A stretch of 64,000 bases of DNA, from contig NZ_BMXB01000015.1 of NCBI RefSeq assembly GCF_014651535.1, positions 26,188-90,187 on the forward strand, written 5' to 3'. The notes below the pieces were generated by a model. The model saw only the letters and a program-made list of their open reading frames with translations, had not been told where the DNA came from and did no database searches. Within the stretch, counting starts at the first letter, position 1, and every line of letters begins with the position of its first letter. This document shows, piece after piece, positions 36,316-43,976 of this stretch. The stretch comes from Salinimicrobium marinum (GTDB lineage Bacteria; Bacteroidota; Bacteroidia; Flavobacteriales; Flavobacteriaceae). The position numbers were made by a program, and so were the translations under genes.

Positions 36316-36795
36316 TTACTTCTTCAATGCATCTGAAACCCGTACGCTTACTACCAGCTCCAGGCTCTGAAGGATTAATTTTAGGCGGTGCTTTCCGACT
36401 TCCGAAATGATGGCTTCACGGCCTTTAAAGCTTCCGTTGGCAATGGTAAGTCGGTCGCCGGCAGAAAGGTGGCTAACTTCCACTTCTTTGTATTCTTCTC
36501 CATTAAGCCAGTTCTTAATCGTCCTGATCTCCTCCTCCCGGACTATTGCCGGTTTGCCCAGCCAGTACAGATAACGTACTACCCCCGGAACTTCAAAAAC
36601 TTTGTTCCGGTCTTTTTCCTCCAGATTTATGAAAATATAGGATTTGAAAAGGGGAGAAGTGACTTTCTTCTTGCGGTCACTCCATTGTTTGACCTCGGTG
36701 TGCAACGGACAATAAACTTCGAAGCCCATTTTTTCAAGAGCTTTAGATGCAGATTGTTCAGATCTGGATTTAGTATATAAGACGTACCACGACAT
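36316..36795 (-). CDS. UpxY/RfaH-like transcription antiterminator (NusG paralogue)
   Basis: This 159-residue protein has an NGN domain (residues 1-~95: SWYVLYTKSRSEQSASKALEKMGFEVYCP, then SYIFINLEEKDRNKVFEVPGVVRYLYW) and a C-terminal KOW domain (LSAGDRLTIANGSFKGREAIISEVG). Bacteroidota use such NusG paralogues (UpxY in Bacteroides) as the first gene of capsule loci, to prevent premature termination within long polysaccharide operons. Here it precedes the whole locus on the same strand but is now separated from it by the decayed IS110. Its targets may be the two leader hairpins, which is inference. Confidence 0.9.
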   Translation of the reverse strand: MSWYVLYTKSRSEQSASKALEKMGFEVYCPLHTEVKQWSDRKKKVTSPLFKSYIFINLEEKDRNKVFEVPGVVRYLYWLGKPAIVREEEIRTIKNWLNGEEYKEVEVSHLSAGDRLTIANGSFKGREAIISEVGKHRLKLILQSLELVVSVRVSDALKK

Positions 36796-36968
36796 TTAAA
36801 CCGTTTATTTTAATAAGGTATAATAAATTATATCAAATTTTCTCGCAGTAGGGGTCTCTCTAACGAGTGGGAGAAATATTATTCAGCAGAACAGGTGTCC
36901 TGTCCGGAGGCAAATGTAAGAATAATTGAGACGAAGCAAAAGAAGGATTTGGTTTTTGACAGTACAAG

Positions 36969-37580
36969 GTGCGAGCGGGACATACACATAAAACTTGGTG
37001 TGCAGAAATAAATACTGGCGTGAAGGAATAATGTTGTGATGGAGTGCTATTTAGTTTTCTGTAGTCAGAAAAGAAAAAATTGAAGTGAAATTTTAGTTTT
37101 GAATGAACCTCTCGACTGCGCTCGAGGTGACATTGGAGTGCGACTAGGTCGCATTCACGGATATCGAAAACAGAAAACATTTAAAGCTACCGAGCGGGAC
37201 GCTCGCATAAACCTAGTGTGAGGAGGAATGTTGTGATGGAGTGCTAATTGGTTTACTTTTTTCAGAAAAGATGAAATGAAAATTAGTCTTTAAAGGGACC
37301 TCTCGACTGCGCTCGAGGTGACATTAGAGTGTGACTAGGGCGTATTGATGATATTGAAAAGCAGGAAATATTTAAAGCTACGCTAGCGTCACGCTCGCAT
37401 TAACCTGGTGTGATGTGTAATGTTGTGATGGAGTGCTACTTAGTTTTCTTTTATCAGAAAAGATAAAAATGGAGTGAAATTTAGGCTTTAAAGGGACCTC
37501 TCGACTGCGCTCGAGGTGACATTGGAGTGGCGACTAGGTCGTATTGACGGATATCGAAAAGCAGAAAACATTTAAAGCTA
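36969..37580. repeat. Three tandem imperfect copies of a ~190-bp intergenic repeat
   Basis: The anchor CTCGACTGCGCTCGAGGTGA starts at 37111, 37302 and 37500, giving spacings of 191 and 198 bp. Other shared parts are AATGTTGTGATGGAGTGCTA, an inverted TTTTCTG..CAGAAAA, and AAACATTTAAAGCTA at the unit ends. Each unit has two hairpins and no open reading frame. The array ends just past the stop of the lipoprotein gene at 37593. Confidence 0.85.
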
Positions 37581-37592
37581 TGGGAGAGGAGT

Positions 37593-38243
37593 TTATTCTA
37601 CTGCCACATCTGTAAAGAACAACTCGAAATTGCCATCTTCACTGCGGTGCATTGTGGCAATGTTGAGTCCGTTAAAATTTTTGTAATCTTCCCAGGTAGT
37701 GGCAAAAGCACGAGCAGAATCTCCGCCTGACATGTACACCCATTCCCTTATAATGTGGTCGTCTCCAAAATAAACTTCGTAAGAATCTCCGGGGGTATAA
37801 CCTCCCTCGTTGGGATAAGAAATAGTTATCTTTTGAAGGTTTTCTCCGCTAATTGCTGCAGTGGATTCTTCTTCATGCTGATAATCCATTTCGTCCCAAA
37901 CCAGATTGAACGGAAACAACAGCCAGTATTTATCATTTATAAAACCCTGGTCTGTCTGCTGATGTGCTGAAGCTTCAGATTTATGATTGTAAGTAACAGT
38001 ACTGTCGGGAGTGGTGAGGGTCACCATGTCCTCCTGTGGCCGCCAGGACCATGCTCTGCTGGTGCGAAGCGTGTCGTTGGTGCGTACATTAAAAGTATAA
38101 CGGATCTCTTCCACATCTTCAAAATTTTCGAATCCGTTGGCGTATGCGATCTTTTCCGTTATAGACCGATTTTCTTCTGAATTTTTCTGATTGCAATTAG
38201 TGAACAGAATAGGGAAGAGGCAAAAGAGAACTATTTTTTTCAT
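37593..38243 (-). CDS. Lipoprotein, DUF6503-like
   Basis: This 216-residue protein has a signal peptide and lipobox LFTNC. The mature part has the pattern ITEKIAYANGFENFEDVEEIRYTFNV, RAWSWRPQEDMVTL and DKYWLLFPFNLVWD, which resembles small Bacteroidota lipoproteins of the DUF6503 type (single LolA-like beta domain). No enzymatic motif is visible. It is probably anchored in the outer membrane facing the periplasm, with unknown role. It stands alone between two repeat regions and has a TATCTTTA -7 box at 38275-38268. Confidence 0.65.
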   Translation of the reverse strand: MKKIVLFCLFPILFTNCNQKNSEENRSITEKIAYANGFENFEDVEEIRYTFNVRTNDTLRTSRAWSWRPQEDMVTLTTPDSTVTYNHKSEASAHQQTDQGFINDKYWLLFPFNLVWDEMDYQHEEESTAAISGENLQKITISYPNEGGYTPGDSYEVYFGDDHIIREWVYMSGGDSARAFATTWEDYKNFNGLNIATMHRSEDGNFELFFTDVAVE

Positions 38244-38267
38244 GACTTAAAAAACAGGTTGGTAGTA

Positions 38268-38275
38268 TAAAGATA
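38268..38275 (-). promoter_or_regulatory. -7 box of the lipoprotein gene
   Basis: TATCTTTA on the minus strand lies 25 bases before the start codon. It differs from TAnnTTTG only in the last base. A TTG lies about 15 bases further upstream, which is shorter than usual. Confidence 0.5.
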
Positions 38276-38330
38276 CTGATTTCGCTCTTTCAATTTGGAT
38301 TAATTTATTTTTAGTGATGAAGTGAAGTGA

Positions 38331-38449
38331 TGAGGTGACGGAGTGAAGCAGTGATGAAGTTGTTGTTGTTTTATTCTTTTGTGATTTTGTACATGTTATT
38401 TGAATTTTTTTTAGCAGAAATTTTCTGTGCCCTTTAGAACGGAGGGTAA
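38331..38449. repeat. Intergenic direct repeat, copy a
   Basis: GTGACGGAGTGAAGCAGTGA, a (GTT)n run, and at the far end TTTTCTGTGCCCTTTAGAAC followed by GGAGGGTAA. The whole segment recurs at 38872-39000. The last part recurs again near 34766-34810, beside the IS110 remnant. Confidence 0.75.
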
Positions 38450-38650
38450 TCACAGAGGTCAATTGGATATTGCTAACTCTCCAGATCCTTCGACTAATCG
38501 TCTGCGGCAGCTACCATTGACATGATTCTACTCACAAACAGTCCCTTTATTCGATGGAGATTTCGTGAGGATTTAACTATTGTTCATTTTTTTGCATGCA
38601 TTCCTCTCGCTGTGCTCGTCGGATGCAGTAAAAAACGAGCCAAAAAAAGG

Positions 38651-38775
38651 CCACTTTTTTGTAGGTGTTTCTAATTTTGCTACCGCAAAATCAGAACCGT
38701 ACTTCCCCGGCTAAATTTTCTCCAAGGCTTCAAAAATTCTTAACGCCGGGGAAGCACATACACTTGCAAAAAAGA
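38651..38775. repeat. Large imperfect palindrome
   Basis: Outer arms are ACTTTTTTGTAGGTGT and ACACTTGCAAAAAAG. Inner arms are CTTCCCCGG and CCGGGGAAG, and a perfect ATTTTGC-TACC-GCAAAAT hairpin sits within the left half. It lies in an 800-bp gene-free stretch (38244-39038) that otherwise contains only the two direct repeats. I do not know its function. Confidence 0.7.
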
Positions 38776-38871
38776 GTCCCCTAACAGCAATTTCATCAGC
38801 TAATTTTTTCGTGAATTCCCTCCGCTATATAAATTTTTATGCCGGGGCTCAGCATGACATTGTCTTGGTAA

Positions 38872-39000
38872 TGAAGTGACGGAGTGAAGCTGTGATGAAG
38901 TTGTTGTTGTTGTTGTTTTGCTCTTTTTTGGAATTTGGTGCTTGTAATTTGTGATTTCTTTTTTGCAGAGGTTTTCTGTCCCCTTCAGGGCGGAAGGTAA
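38872..39000. repeat. Intergenic direct repeat, copy b
   Basis: Second copy of the segment at 38331-38449: GTGACGGAGTGAAGCTGTGA, five GTT units, then TTTTCTGTCCCCTTCAGGGC and GGAAGGTAA. It ends 38 bases before the left end of the IS3 element. Confidence 0.75.
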
Positions 39001-39075
39001 AAACGAAAACTAAATATTCTACAATCTACTGACTAGGACTGAAATAGGTTGCCCTTTTTCGCAAACTTTTCAACT

Positions 39076-39432
39076 ATGAAAAAAGGCAAAGTAAGAAGGA
39101 TTTTTAGTCCGGAATTAAAATTAGATTTAGTTAAAAAAATTGAACAAGGGGAGCTTTCTGTCACCGATGTCTCCAGAACCTATAGAGTAACCAGAACAGC
39201 AGTTTATAAGTGGCTAAGAAAATATTCCGATCTTTATAAAAAAGGAACCAGGGTCATTGTGGAACACAAGAGTATAAGCAAGAAAAATAAGGAACTACAA
39301 GATAGGATCAATAAACTAGAACAAGCTCTTGGCCAGAAACAAATGCGGATCGATTACCTGGAGAAGGTAGTGGAATTTGCTTCAGATCGATCTGGGGAGG
39401 ATATCGAAAAAAAGAACAAACGGCTGTCCTAG
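39076..39432 (+). CDS. IS3-family OrfA (HTH, leucine zipper)
   Basis: From ATG 39076 the protein starts KKGKVRRIFSPELKLDLVKK and has 118 residues. An HTH_Tnp_1-type helix-turn-helix (VTDVSRTYRVTRTAVYKWLRKY) recognises the element ends. A coiled coil follows (KNKELQDRINKLEQALGQK). An earlier in-frame ATG at 39049 lies inside the terminal repeat and is unlikely. An A7G run at 39407-39414 near the 3' end (CGAAAAAAAG) is a standard -1 slippery site. Slipping there continues in orfB frame as EQTAVLEWFRMNKS, giving the OrfAB transposase. Confidence 0.9.
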   Translation: MKKGKVRRIFSPELKLDLVKKIEQGELSVTDVSRTYRVTRTAVYKWLRKYSDLYKKGTRVIVEHKSISKKNKELQDRINKLEQALGQKQMRIDYLEKVVEFASDRSGEDIEKKNKRLS

Positions 39433-39443
39433 AGTGGTTTCGA

Positions 39444-40309
39444 ATGAATAAGTCATGCTTTGATTTTACTCTGTGCAATTTGTATAAAATGGTTGGGATT
39501 ACCAAGCAAGCTCATTATAAGCGGGTAAAACAACAGGGAAAATTAGCAGCAATCACCCAGGAAGTTATAAGTTCTGCTTTTGAAATCCGAAAAGACCATA
39601 GGAGAATGGGTTGCAGAAAACTATATTATGAAATTAAACCTGAAGGAATAGGTAGAGATCGTTTTGAGGACATCCTACTCTCCAACGGCTTCAGGATAAA
39701 GCAAAAGAAAAGTTACCACAGGACCACTTATGCTGGTAAGAAATGGTACCCCAACCTAATCAGTGGTTTGGAAGTAAGAAGGGTAAATCAGCTAATGGTG
39801 AGTGATCTGACCTATATATTTTGGAGCAAGGGGAATTACTACCTTACTCTGGTGTTAGATGTTTATAGCCGGAAAATATCAGGGTGGAGCTTATCAGCAA
39901 ATATGACAACCGGGGAAACTGTCGTTCCGGCTTTTAAAATGGCGGTAAAGGATCTTGCAGAAGAAGAACTCAAAGGACTTATATTTCATTCAGACAAGGG
40001 CAGCCAATACAGCTCAAAAGAGATGGAAAAACTTCATAACCATTACCTATCCACTCCCAGTATGGGTGGAAAAGCCTGGGAAAATGCTCATGCAGAATCC
40101 CTAAATGGTATCCTCAAGAACGAATACGTCGACTTTAGACACGTGGATTTAACCTTAACTGAGGCTCGGAAAATCATTAAAAAAGTCATTTATTTGTACA
40201 ACGACGAGCGGCCACATGGTTCCTAAAGAATAGAAAACCACAAGAATTTGTAAACTTTGTTCAGCAGTTAAGTGTTGGACAAAGACCTGTATTTAAGATT
40301 AATTATTAA
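39444..40309 (+). pseudogene. IS3-family OrfB transposase with 3' frameshift
   Basis: The rve-type DDE domain is intact up to residue 260: VSDLTYIFWSKGNYYLTLVLD (first Asp), LIFHSDKGSQYSS (second Asp) and ENAHAESLNGILKNE (Glu). The frame then stops early at 40226 after ERPHGS. One base fewer than expected near 40223 (TCCTAAAG instead of TCCCTAAAG) puts the true tail, KNRKPQEFVNFVQQL to FKINY, in another frame ending at 40309. The catalytic residues remain, but the last ~27 residues are lost, so activity is doubtful. ATG 39444 is an internal start; the main product is probably the OrfAB fusion. Confidence 0.8.
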
Positions 40310-40375
40310 CCTGAAAAAAGGCAACCATATTCAGGCAAGGTCATACCGTTTACACTCTACCGTCTACTGTCAACT

Positions 40376-41140
40376 TCAAATCGCATTCACACTCATTCCT
40401 CCATCGACAATGATATTTTGTCCGGTGATATAGGAACTTTTATCCATGGCCAGAAAAGCAATAATGGAAGAAATTTCCTCAGCTTCGGCTACTCTGCTTA
40501 AGGGAGTGCGACGGATGATGGGATCCATGCGTTCCTCTTGTTGCAGCAGTCCGTTGGTTAACGGAGTTTTGGTGAACCAGGGAGAAACCGCGTTTACCCG
40601 GATGTTATCGCCGGCCCATTCCACTGCAAGGCTGCGGGTTTGTTGTAGGAGTCCGGCTTTGGACATTGCGTATGGTGTGCCGGTACCCACATCCTGAGCG
40701 GCTGCCACAGAGGATACATTAATTACTTTTCCGTTGCCCGACTTTTTCAGGAAAGGATGTAATTTTCTGCTGAGTTCAAAAGGTGCTGTAAGATTGATCT
40801 CCAGGATCTTCCGGAATTCTTCTTCAGAATATTCCAAAGCTTTCTTTCGAATATTGATTCCGGCATTGTTAACCAGGATGTTCAGGGAACCCCAATTTTT
40901 ATCGATCCACGTCACGACCTTTTCAGAATCTTCATTTCTGGAAGCATCTGCCACCAGGCCGGTGACGTCATGTCCCTTAGCCTGAAGTTCTTCTTCCAGT
41001 TTCTTTATATCTTCAGGATTTCTTGCTGTAAATAGTACTTTTGCTCCAAGTTCCACAAATTCCTGAACGGCTGCTCTGCCAATACCTTTGGATCCGCCGG
41101 TGATAAGAGCGGTTTGTCCTTCTAAGTTCCACATGGGCAT
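40376..41140 (-). CDS. Short-chain dehydrogenase/reductase
   Basis: This 254-residue classical SDR has the cofactor loop TGGSKGIGRAA (residues ~15-25), NNAGI, and the catalytic Ser-Tyr-Lys set in INVSSVAAAQDVGTGTPYAMSKAG. The C-terminus has GQNIIVDGGMSVNA, usual for tropinone-reductase-like or gluconate 5-dehydrogenase-like members. TARNPEDIKKLEE after beta-2 suggests NADP(H). The substrate cannot be read from sequence. The gene stands alone after the IS3 element; the terminator of the small membrane gene lies 43 bp upstream. Confidence 0.88.
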   Translation of the reverse strand: MPMWNLEGQTALITGGSKGIGRAAVQEFVELGAKVLFTARNPEDIKKLEEELQAKGHDVTGLVADASRNEDSEKVVTWIDKNWGSLNILVNNAGINIRKKALEYSEEEFRKILEINLTAPFELSRKLHPFLKKSGNGKVINVSSVAAAQDVGTGTPYAMSKAGLLQQTRSLAVEWAGDNIRVNAVSPWFTKTPLTNGLLQQEERMDPIIRRTPLSRVAEAEEISSIIAFLAMDKSSYITGQNIIVDGGMSVNAI

Positions 41141-41182
41141 TTATAATTGTCTAAAAAAGGTTGATAAAATCAGATTATTCAG

Positions 41183-41222
41183 AAAAAAATCAGGCTGTTC
41201 CGAAGATTCAGAACAGCCTGAT
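41183..41222 (-). terminator. Rho-independent terminator after the small membrane gene
   Basis: ATCAGGCTGTTC (41189-41200) and GAACAGCCTGAT (41211-41222) form a perfect 12-bp stem with a 10-nt loop. On the minus strand a run of T (41188-41183) follows, then CTGAATAA. Confidence 0.92.
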
Positions 41223-41250
41223 GATTATTCAGTTTTAAATATTTAAAGAT

Positions 41251-41406
41251 CTACAGGCTTCTTCCCGTAAGCAGTTTGTAAAGAATAAGGATCACTGCAA
41301 TAACGATCAGGATGTGAATAATACTTCCCAGATCGGGGAAAGCAAAGAAACCTATTAACCATCCAATGATTAATAATACAACGATAAGCCAAACTAAATC
41401 TCTCAT
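41251..41406 (-). CDS. Small membrane protein, lmo0937/DUF5670 family
   Basis: This 51-residue protein starts MRDLVWLIVVLLIIGWLIGF and ends LYKLLTGRSL. Two hydrophobic helices are separated by FPDLGSIIHI. The pattern ..IxWLIGFFxF..G.xIHILLVIAxI matches the lmo0937 family of tiny membrane proteins, which are common in Bacteroidota and often stress-induced; their role is unknown. A perfect terminator follows. Upstream, GTAACC-TTTA-GGTTAC forms an inverted repeat about 20 bases before the start, with TAAATTTA as a possible -7 box just beyond it. Confidence 0.85.
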   Translation of the reverse strand: MRDLVWLIVVLLIIGWLIGFFAFPDLGSIIHILIVIAVILILYKLLTGRSL

Positions 41407-41605
41407 AATTTCTGGTTTGTGTAACCTAAAGGTTACCGGTTAAATTTACATTTGTTTTGGTTAGTTCTTTATTGTTTGTTTTCAGTACTTTTTAATTTCT
41501 TAAGGTAAAGAATACTGTTTCCAAAACAATTTAATAATAAAGATACATAATGGTAAAACGGGTGCAGCGCCCTTTAACTCAGGTTTAACGATGCTTTTAG
41601 TTCTT

Positions 41606-42256
41606 TTAGGATTCATCTTTTTTAAAGAAAGATTTAAGTTCCTGCCCCGGTTTGGCATAGTGGAATCTATCCAAAAGAACGGGTAAGGCATAACCGTCGA
41701 GTCCATTTATTGCAACTGTACCGGCGTCTTCAAGACGAAGCCAGCCATCGGGCATCTGTATACCGGGTTCATAATAGAGATGTTCAATTGCCGCGATTAC
41801 CATGATGGTATCATTTTCCTTAATGTGGTACTCATTAACGTATTTGCATCCCAGTTTAATAGTGGACTGCTTCACATAAGGGGCATAAAAATCATCCAGA
41901 TACTCTTTTTCCAGACCAGTCTCATCAAATTCTGAAATTCCAGGCTCATAACGTGCGGCAGTTTGATGTGCCTGTGAAATCATGTTTTCATGGATGTGGT
42001 TCACGGTAAAATACCTGGTAGTACGTAAATTTTTATAGGTATTCCTCGGAACTGTGGGTGGTCTCATGATAAACCCGATCAATGGGGGATTGCTCCCCAC
42101 GTGAACAACAGAACTAAAAACCGCAGCGTTTGTGGCGCCATTTTCAGCTTTGGTCGCGATCAGGTTGGCAGATTTGTAACCCGTGCAACTGTTGATGAGG
42201 TTGCGACGGTAAAGGTTATCCATATTTTTAATATCACTTTCAGTCACATGTTCCAT
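41606..42256 (-). CDS. Flavin reductase-like FMN-binding split-barrel protein
   Basis: This 216-residue protein has the flavin_reduct fold. Residues ~15-60 contain INSCTGYKSANLIATKAENGATNAAVFSSVVHVGSNPPLIGFI, followed by RPPTVPRNTYKNLRTTRYFTVNHIHE, the FMN phosphate-binding segment. This subgroup often binds FMN tightly and reduces flavin or other small molecules with NAD(P)H. It is transcribed divergently from kmo, with only 175 bp between their starts. Supply of reduced flavin to an oxygenase is possible but unproven, since Kmo reduces its own FAD. Confidence 0.85.
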   Translation of the reverse strand: MEHVTESDIKNMDNLYRRNLINSCTGYKSANLIATKAENGATNAAVFSSVVHVGSNPPLIGFIMRPPTVPRNTYKNLRTTRYFTVNHIHENMISQAHQTAARYEPGISEFDETGLEKEYLDDFYAPYVKQSTIKLGCKYVNEYHIKENDTIMVIAAIEHLYYEPGIQMPDGWLRLEDAGTVAINGLDGYALPVLLDRFHYAKPGQELKSFFKKDES

Positions 42257-42287
42257 AAGAAATGGTTTTAAAATTGAGATTTTACAT

Positions 42288-42295
42288 TAAAGTTA
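42288..42295 (-). promoter_or_regulatory. -7 box of flavin reductase gene
   Basis: TAACTTTA on the minus strand, 31 bases upstream of the start codon, differs from TAnnTTTG in one base. Confidence 0.45.
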
Positions 42296-42403
42296 GGGCT
42301 TAACGTTAAAAACCCATGTTAAACAACCTGTAAAAAGCCAGAATGGTTACGAGCCATTGTATTTCCTGCGTCGGCTGCAGCTGCCATTCTCCAATCTTTT
42401 GAT

Positions 42404-42411
42404 TAAATTTG
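42404..42411 (+). promoter_or_regulatory. -7 box of kmo
   Basis: TAAATTTG is a perfect TAnnTTTG match 20 bases before the kmo ATG. It implies a leader of about 15 bases. No TTG is seen at the ideal distance. Confidence 0.6.
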
Positions 42412-42431
42412 CAGGGAACTAAACGAATTGG

Positions 42432-43787
42432 ATGCAGCATTCAAAGAACATAGCTATAGTGGGTTCCGGACTTGTAGGAACTCTTTTGGCTATTCAACTT
42501 AAAAGATCTGGTCACGAGGTAACTGTTTTTGACAGACGTCCTGATGTGCGGACGGTCGAATTTTCGGGTCGCTCTATAAATCTGGCGATGTCCAACAGGG
42601 GCTGGAAAGCGCTTCGTGAGGCCGGAATTGAAGATGAGGTAAGAAAACTGGCCATTCCTTTGTATCAAAGGGCGATGCATGTGAATGATAAACCTGCATA
42701 TTTTCAGAAATATGGAAAAGACGATGAAGCAATCTATTCCATTCCCCGAGGGGTTCTTAACAGAAGGATGATAGATTTGGCAGAAAAGGCGGGCGTTCAC
42801 TTCAGGTTTGAAGAAAAAATATGGGATGTGGAACTTTCCGAAGGGAAACTTTTTACAGGAGAATCTGAAAAAGGGGAGTGGAAACAGTACGAATTCGATT
42901 TGATTTTTGGAGCCGATGGTGCTTTTTCCAGAATACGTCATAAGATGCAGCGCCAAAGCAGGTTTAATTATTCCCAGCATTTTATTGATGTGGGATATAA
43001 GGAGCTAAACATCCCTGCAAATGAGGACGGAAGCCATAAACTGGATAAGAATTCTTTTCACATCTGGCCCCGCGGAAAATTCATGCTTATTGCCATGCCC
43101 AATATTGATGGCAGCTTTACCTGCACCCTGTTCATGCCTTTTGAAGGGGAAAACTCTTTTGAGAGCATTAATACAGAAGCCAAAGCGCAGGAGTTCTTTC
43201 AAAGATTCTTTCCGGATATCAATAACGAAATTTCCAATTTAATGCGGGATTTTTTCCGGAATCCTACGAGTGCACTGGTGACAATAAAATGTTTTCCCTG
43301 GACATATAGCGACAAAGTGGCTCTGGTGGGAGATGCCGCCCATGCAATCGTGCCTTTTTACGGACAGGGAATGAATGCCGGATTTGAAGATATTACCGGG
43401 TTAATGGAGCTTTCGGAGGCTTATGGTAATGATTGGAGCACGATCTTCAGGCAATATGAGATGTATAGAAAACCTAATGCCGATGCAATTGCCGAACTCA
43501 GTTACCGCAATTTTATGGAAATGAGCAGCAAGACAGCCGATGAAAAATTCCTGCTTCGGAAAAAGATAGAAAGCAAATTTGCCGAAAAATATCCCAAAGA
43601 ATGGGTGCCGGTTTATTCTAGGGTCACATTTTCAAATAAACCTTATTCTGAAGCCTTGCACATTGGCGACCAGCAGGCTGCCATTATGGATGAGGTGATG
43701 AAAATGAAGGATATCAGGGACAAATGGGATTCAGAAGAAGTTGAAGAAAAGATTCATTCTTTGCTGAAGGAGGAACGGTTTCAATAG
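42432..43787 (+). CDS. kmo: Kynurenine 3-monooxygenase
   Basis: This 451-residue FAD-dependent hydroxylase converts L-kynurenine to 3-hydroxykynurenine with NADPH and O2. It shows the FAD loop IAIVGSGLVGTLLAIQLKRSG, the Kmo-specific FDRRPDVRTVEFSGRSINLAMSNRGWKAL, the DG-type motif FGADGAFSRIRHKMQ, and VALVGDAAHAIVPFYGQGMNAGFED near the C-terminal FAD contact. Length and motifs fit bacterial KMO. In Flavobacteria this step serves de novo NAD synthesis from tryptophan or its breakdown. No other pathway gene is in the window. It has a very short leader behind a perfect -7 box. Confidence 0.95.
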   Translation: MQHSKNIAIVGSGLVGTLLAIQLKRSGHEVTVFDRRPDVRTVEFSGRSINLAMSNRGWKALREAGIEDEVRKLAIPLYQRAMHVNDKPAYFQKYGKDDEAIYSIPRGVLNRRMIDLAEKAGVHFRFEEKIWDVELSEGKLFTGESEKGEWKQYEFDLIFGADGAFSRIRHKMQRQSRFNYSQHFIDVGYKELNIPANEDGSHKLDKNSFHIWPRGKFMLIAMPNIDGSFTCTLFMPFEGENSFESINTEAKAQEFFQRFFPDINNEISNLMRDFFRNPTSALVTIKCFPWTYSDKVALVGDAAHAIVPFYGQGMNAGFEDITGLMELSEAYGNDWSTIFRQYEMYRKPNADAIAELSYRNFMEMSSKTADEKFLLRKKIESKFAEKYPKEWVPVYSRVTFSNKPYSEALHIGDQQAAIMDEVMKMKDIRDKWDSEEVEEKIHSLLKEERFQ

Positions 43788-43800
43788 AATGAAATTAAAG

Positions 43801-43913
43801 ATGTCATTCCGAAAGGATCGCAGTGTATTGAAGAAGCTGTAGATAAGGAGTGAGGCTGTTTCCTTTGGGGATTTTTACTTAACAAGGGATTCCTCATTGC
43901 GTCGGAATGACAT
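43801..43913. repeat. Short inverted-repeat element downstream of kmo
   Basis: ATGTCATTCCGA (43801-43812) and TCGGAATGACAT (43902-43913) are perfect 12-bp inverted repeats bounding a 113-bp non-coding element. The inside carries AAGGGATTCCTCATTGCG, of a type often dispersed in Bacteroidota genomes. It could be a MITE-like element or act as a weak bidirectional terminator. Confidence 0.7.
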
Positions 43914-43976
43914 TTTTGAAGTAAATAAAGTTGGAATTTTTAAATCGTATGGATCTTCTTACCTGTATTGAATGTT

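Larger units (their letters stand above)
39039..40334 (+). mobile_element. IS3-family insertion sequence, about 1.3 kb
   Basis: The ends are imperfect inverted repeats. The left end reads CTGAAATAGGTTGCCCTTTT and the right end, reverse-complemented, CTGAATATGGTTGCCTTTTT. With the outer C removed, the element starts TG and ends CA as IS3 members do. It carries orfA and orfB in the usual order. I see no clear target duplication (flanks GAC and GGC), which suggests an old or rearranged insertion. Confidence 0.85.

Noticed and set aside
36860..37180. 106-codon frame in the tandem repeat region
   Set aside because: It is a read-through of repeat units with no similarity to a protein family and no promoter.
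38247..38462. 71-codon minus-strand frame upstream of the lipoprotein gene
   Set aside because: It lies within the intergenic direct repeat, covers the lipoprotein's -7 box and has low-complexity composition.
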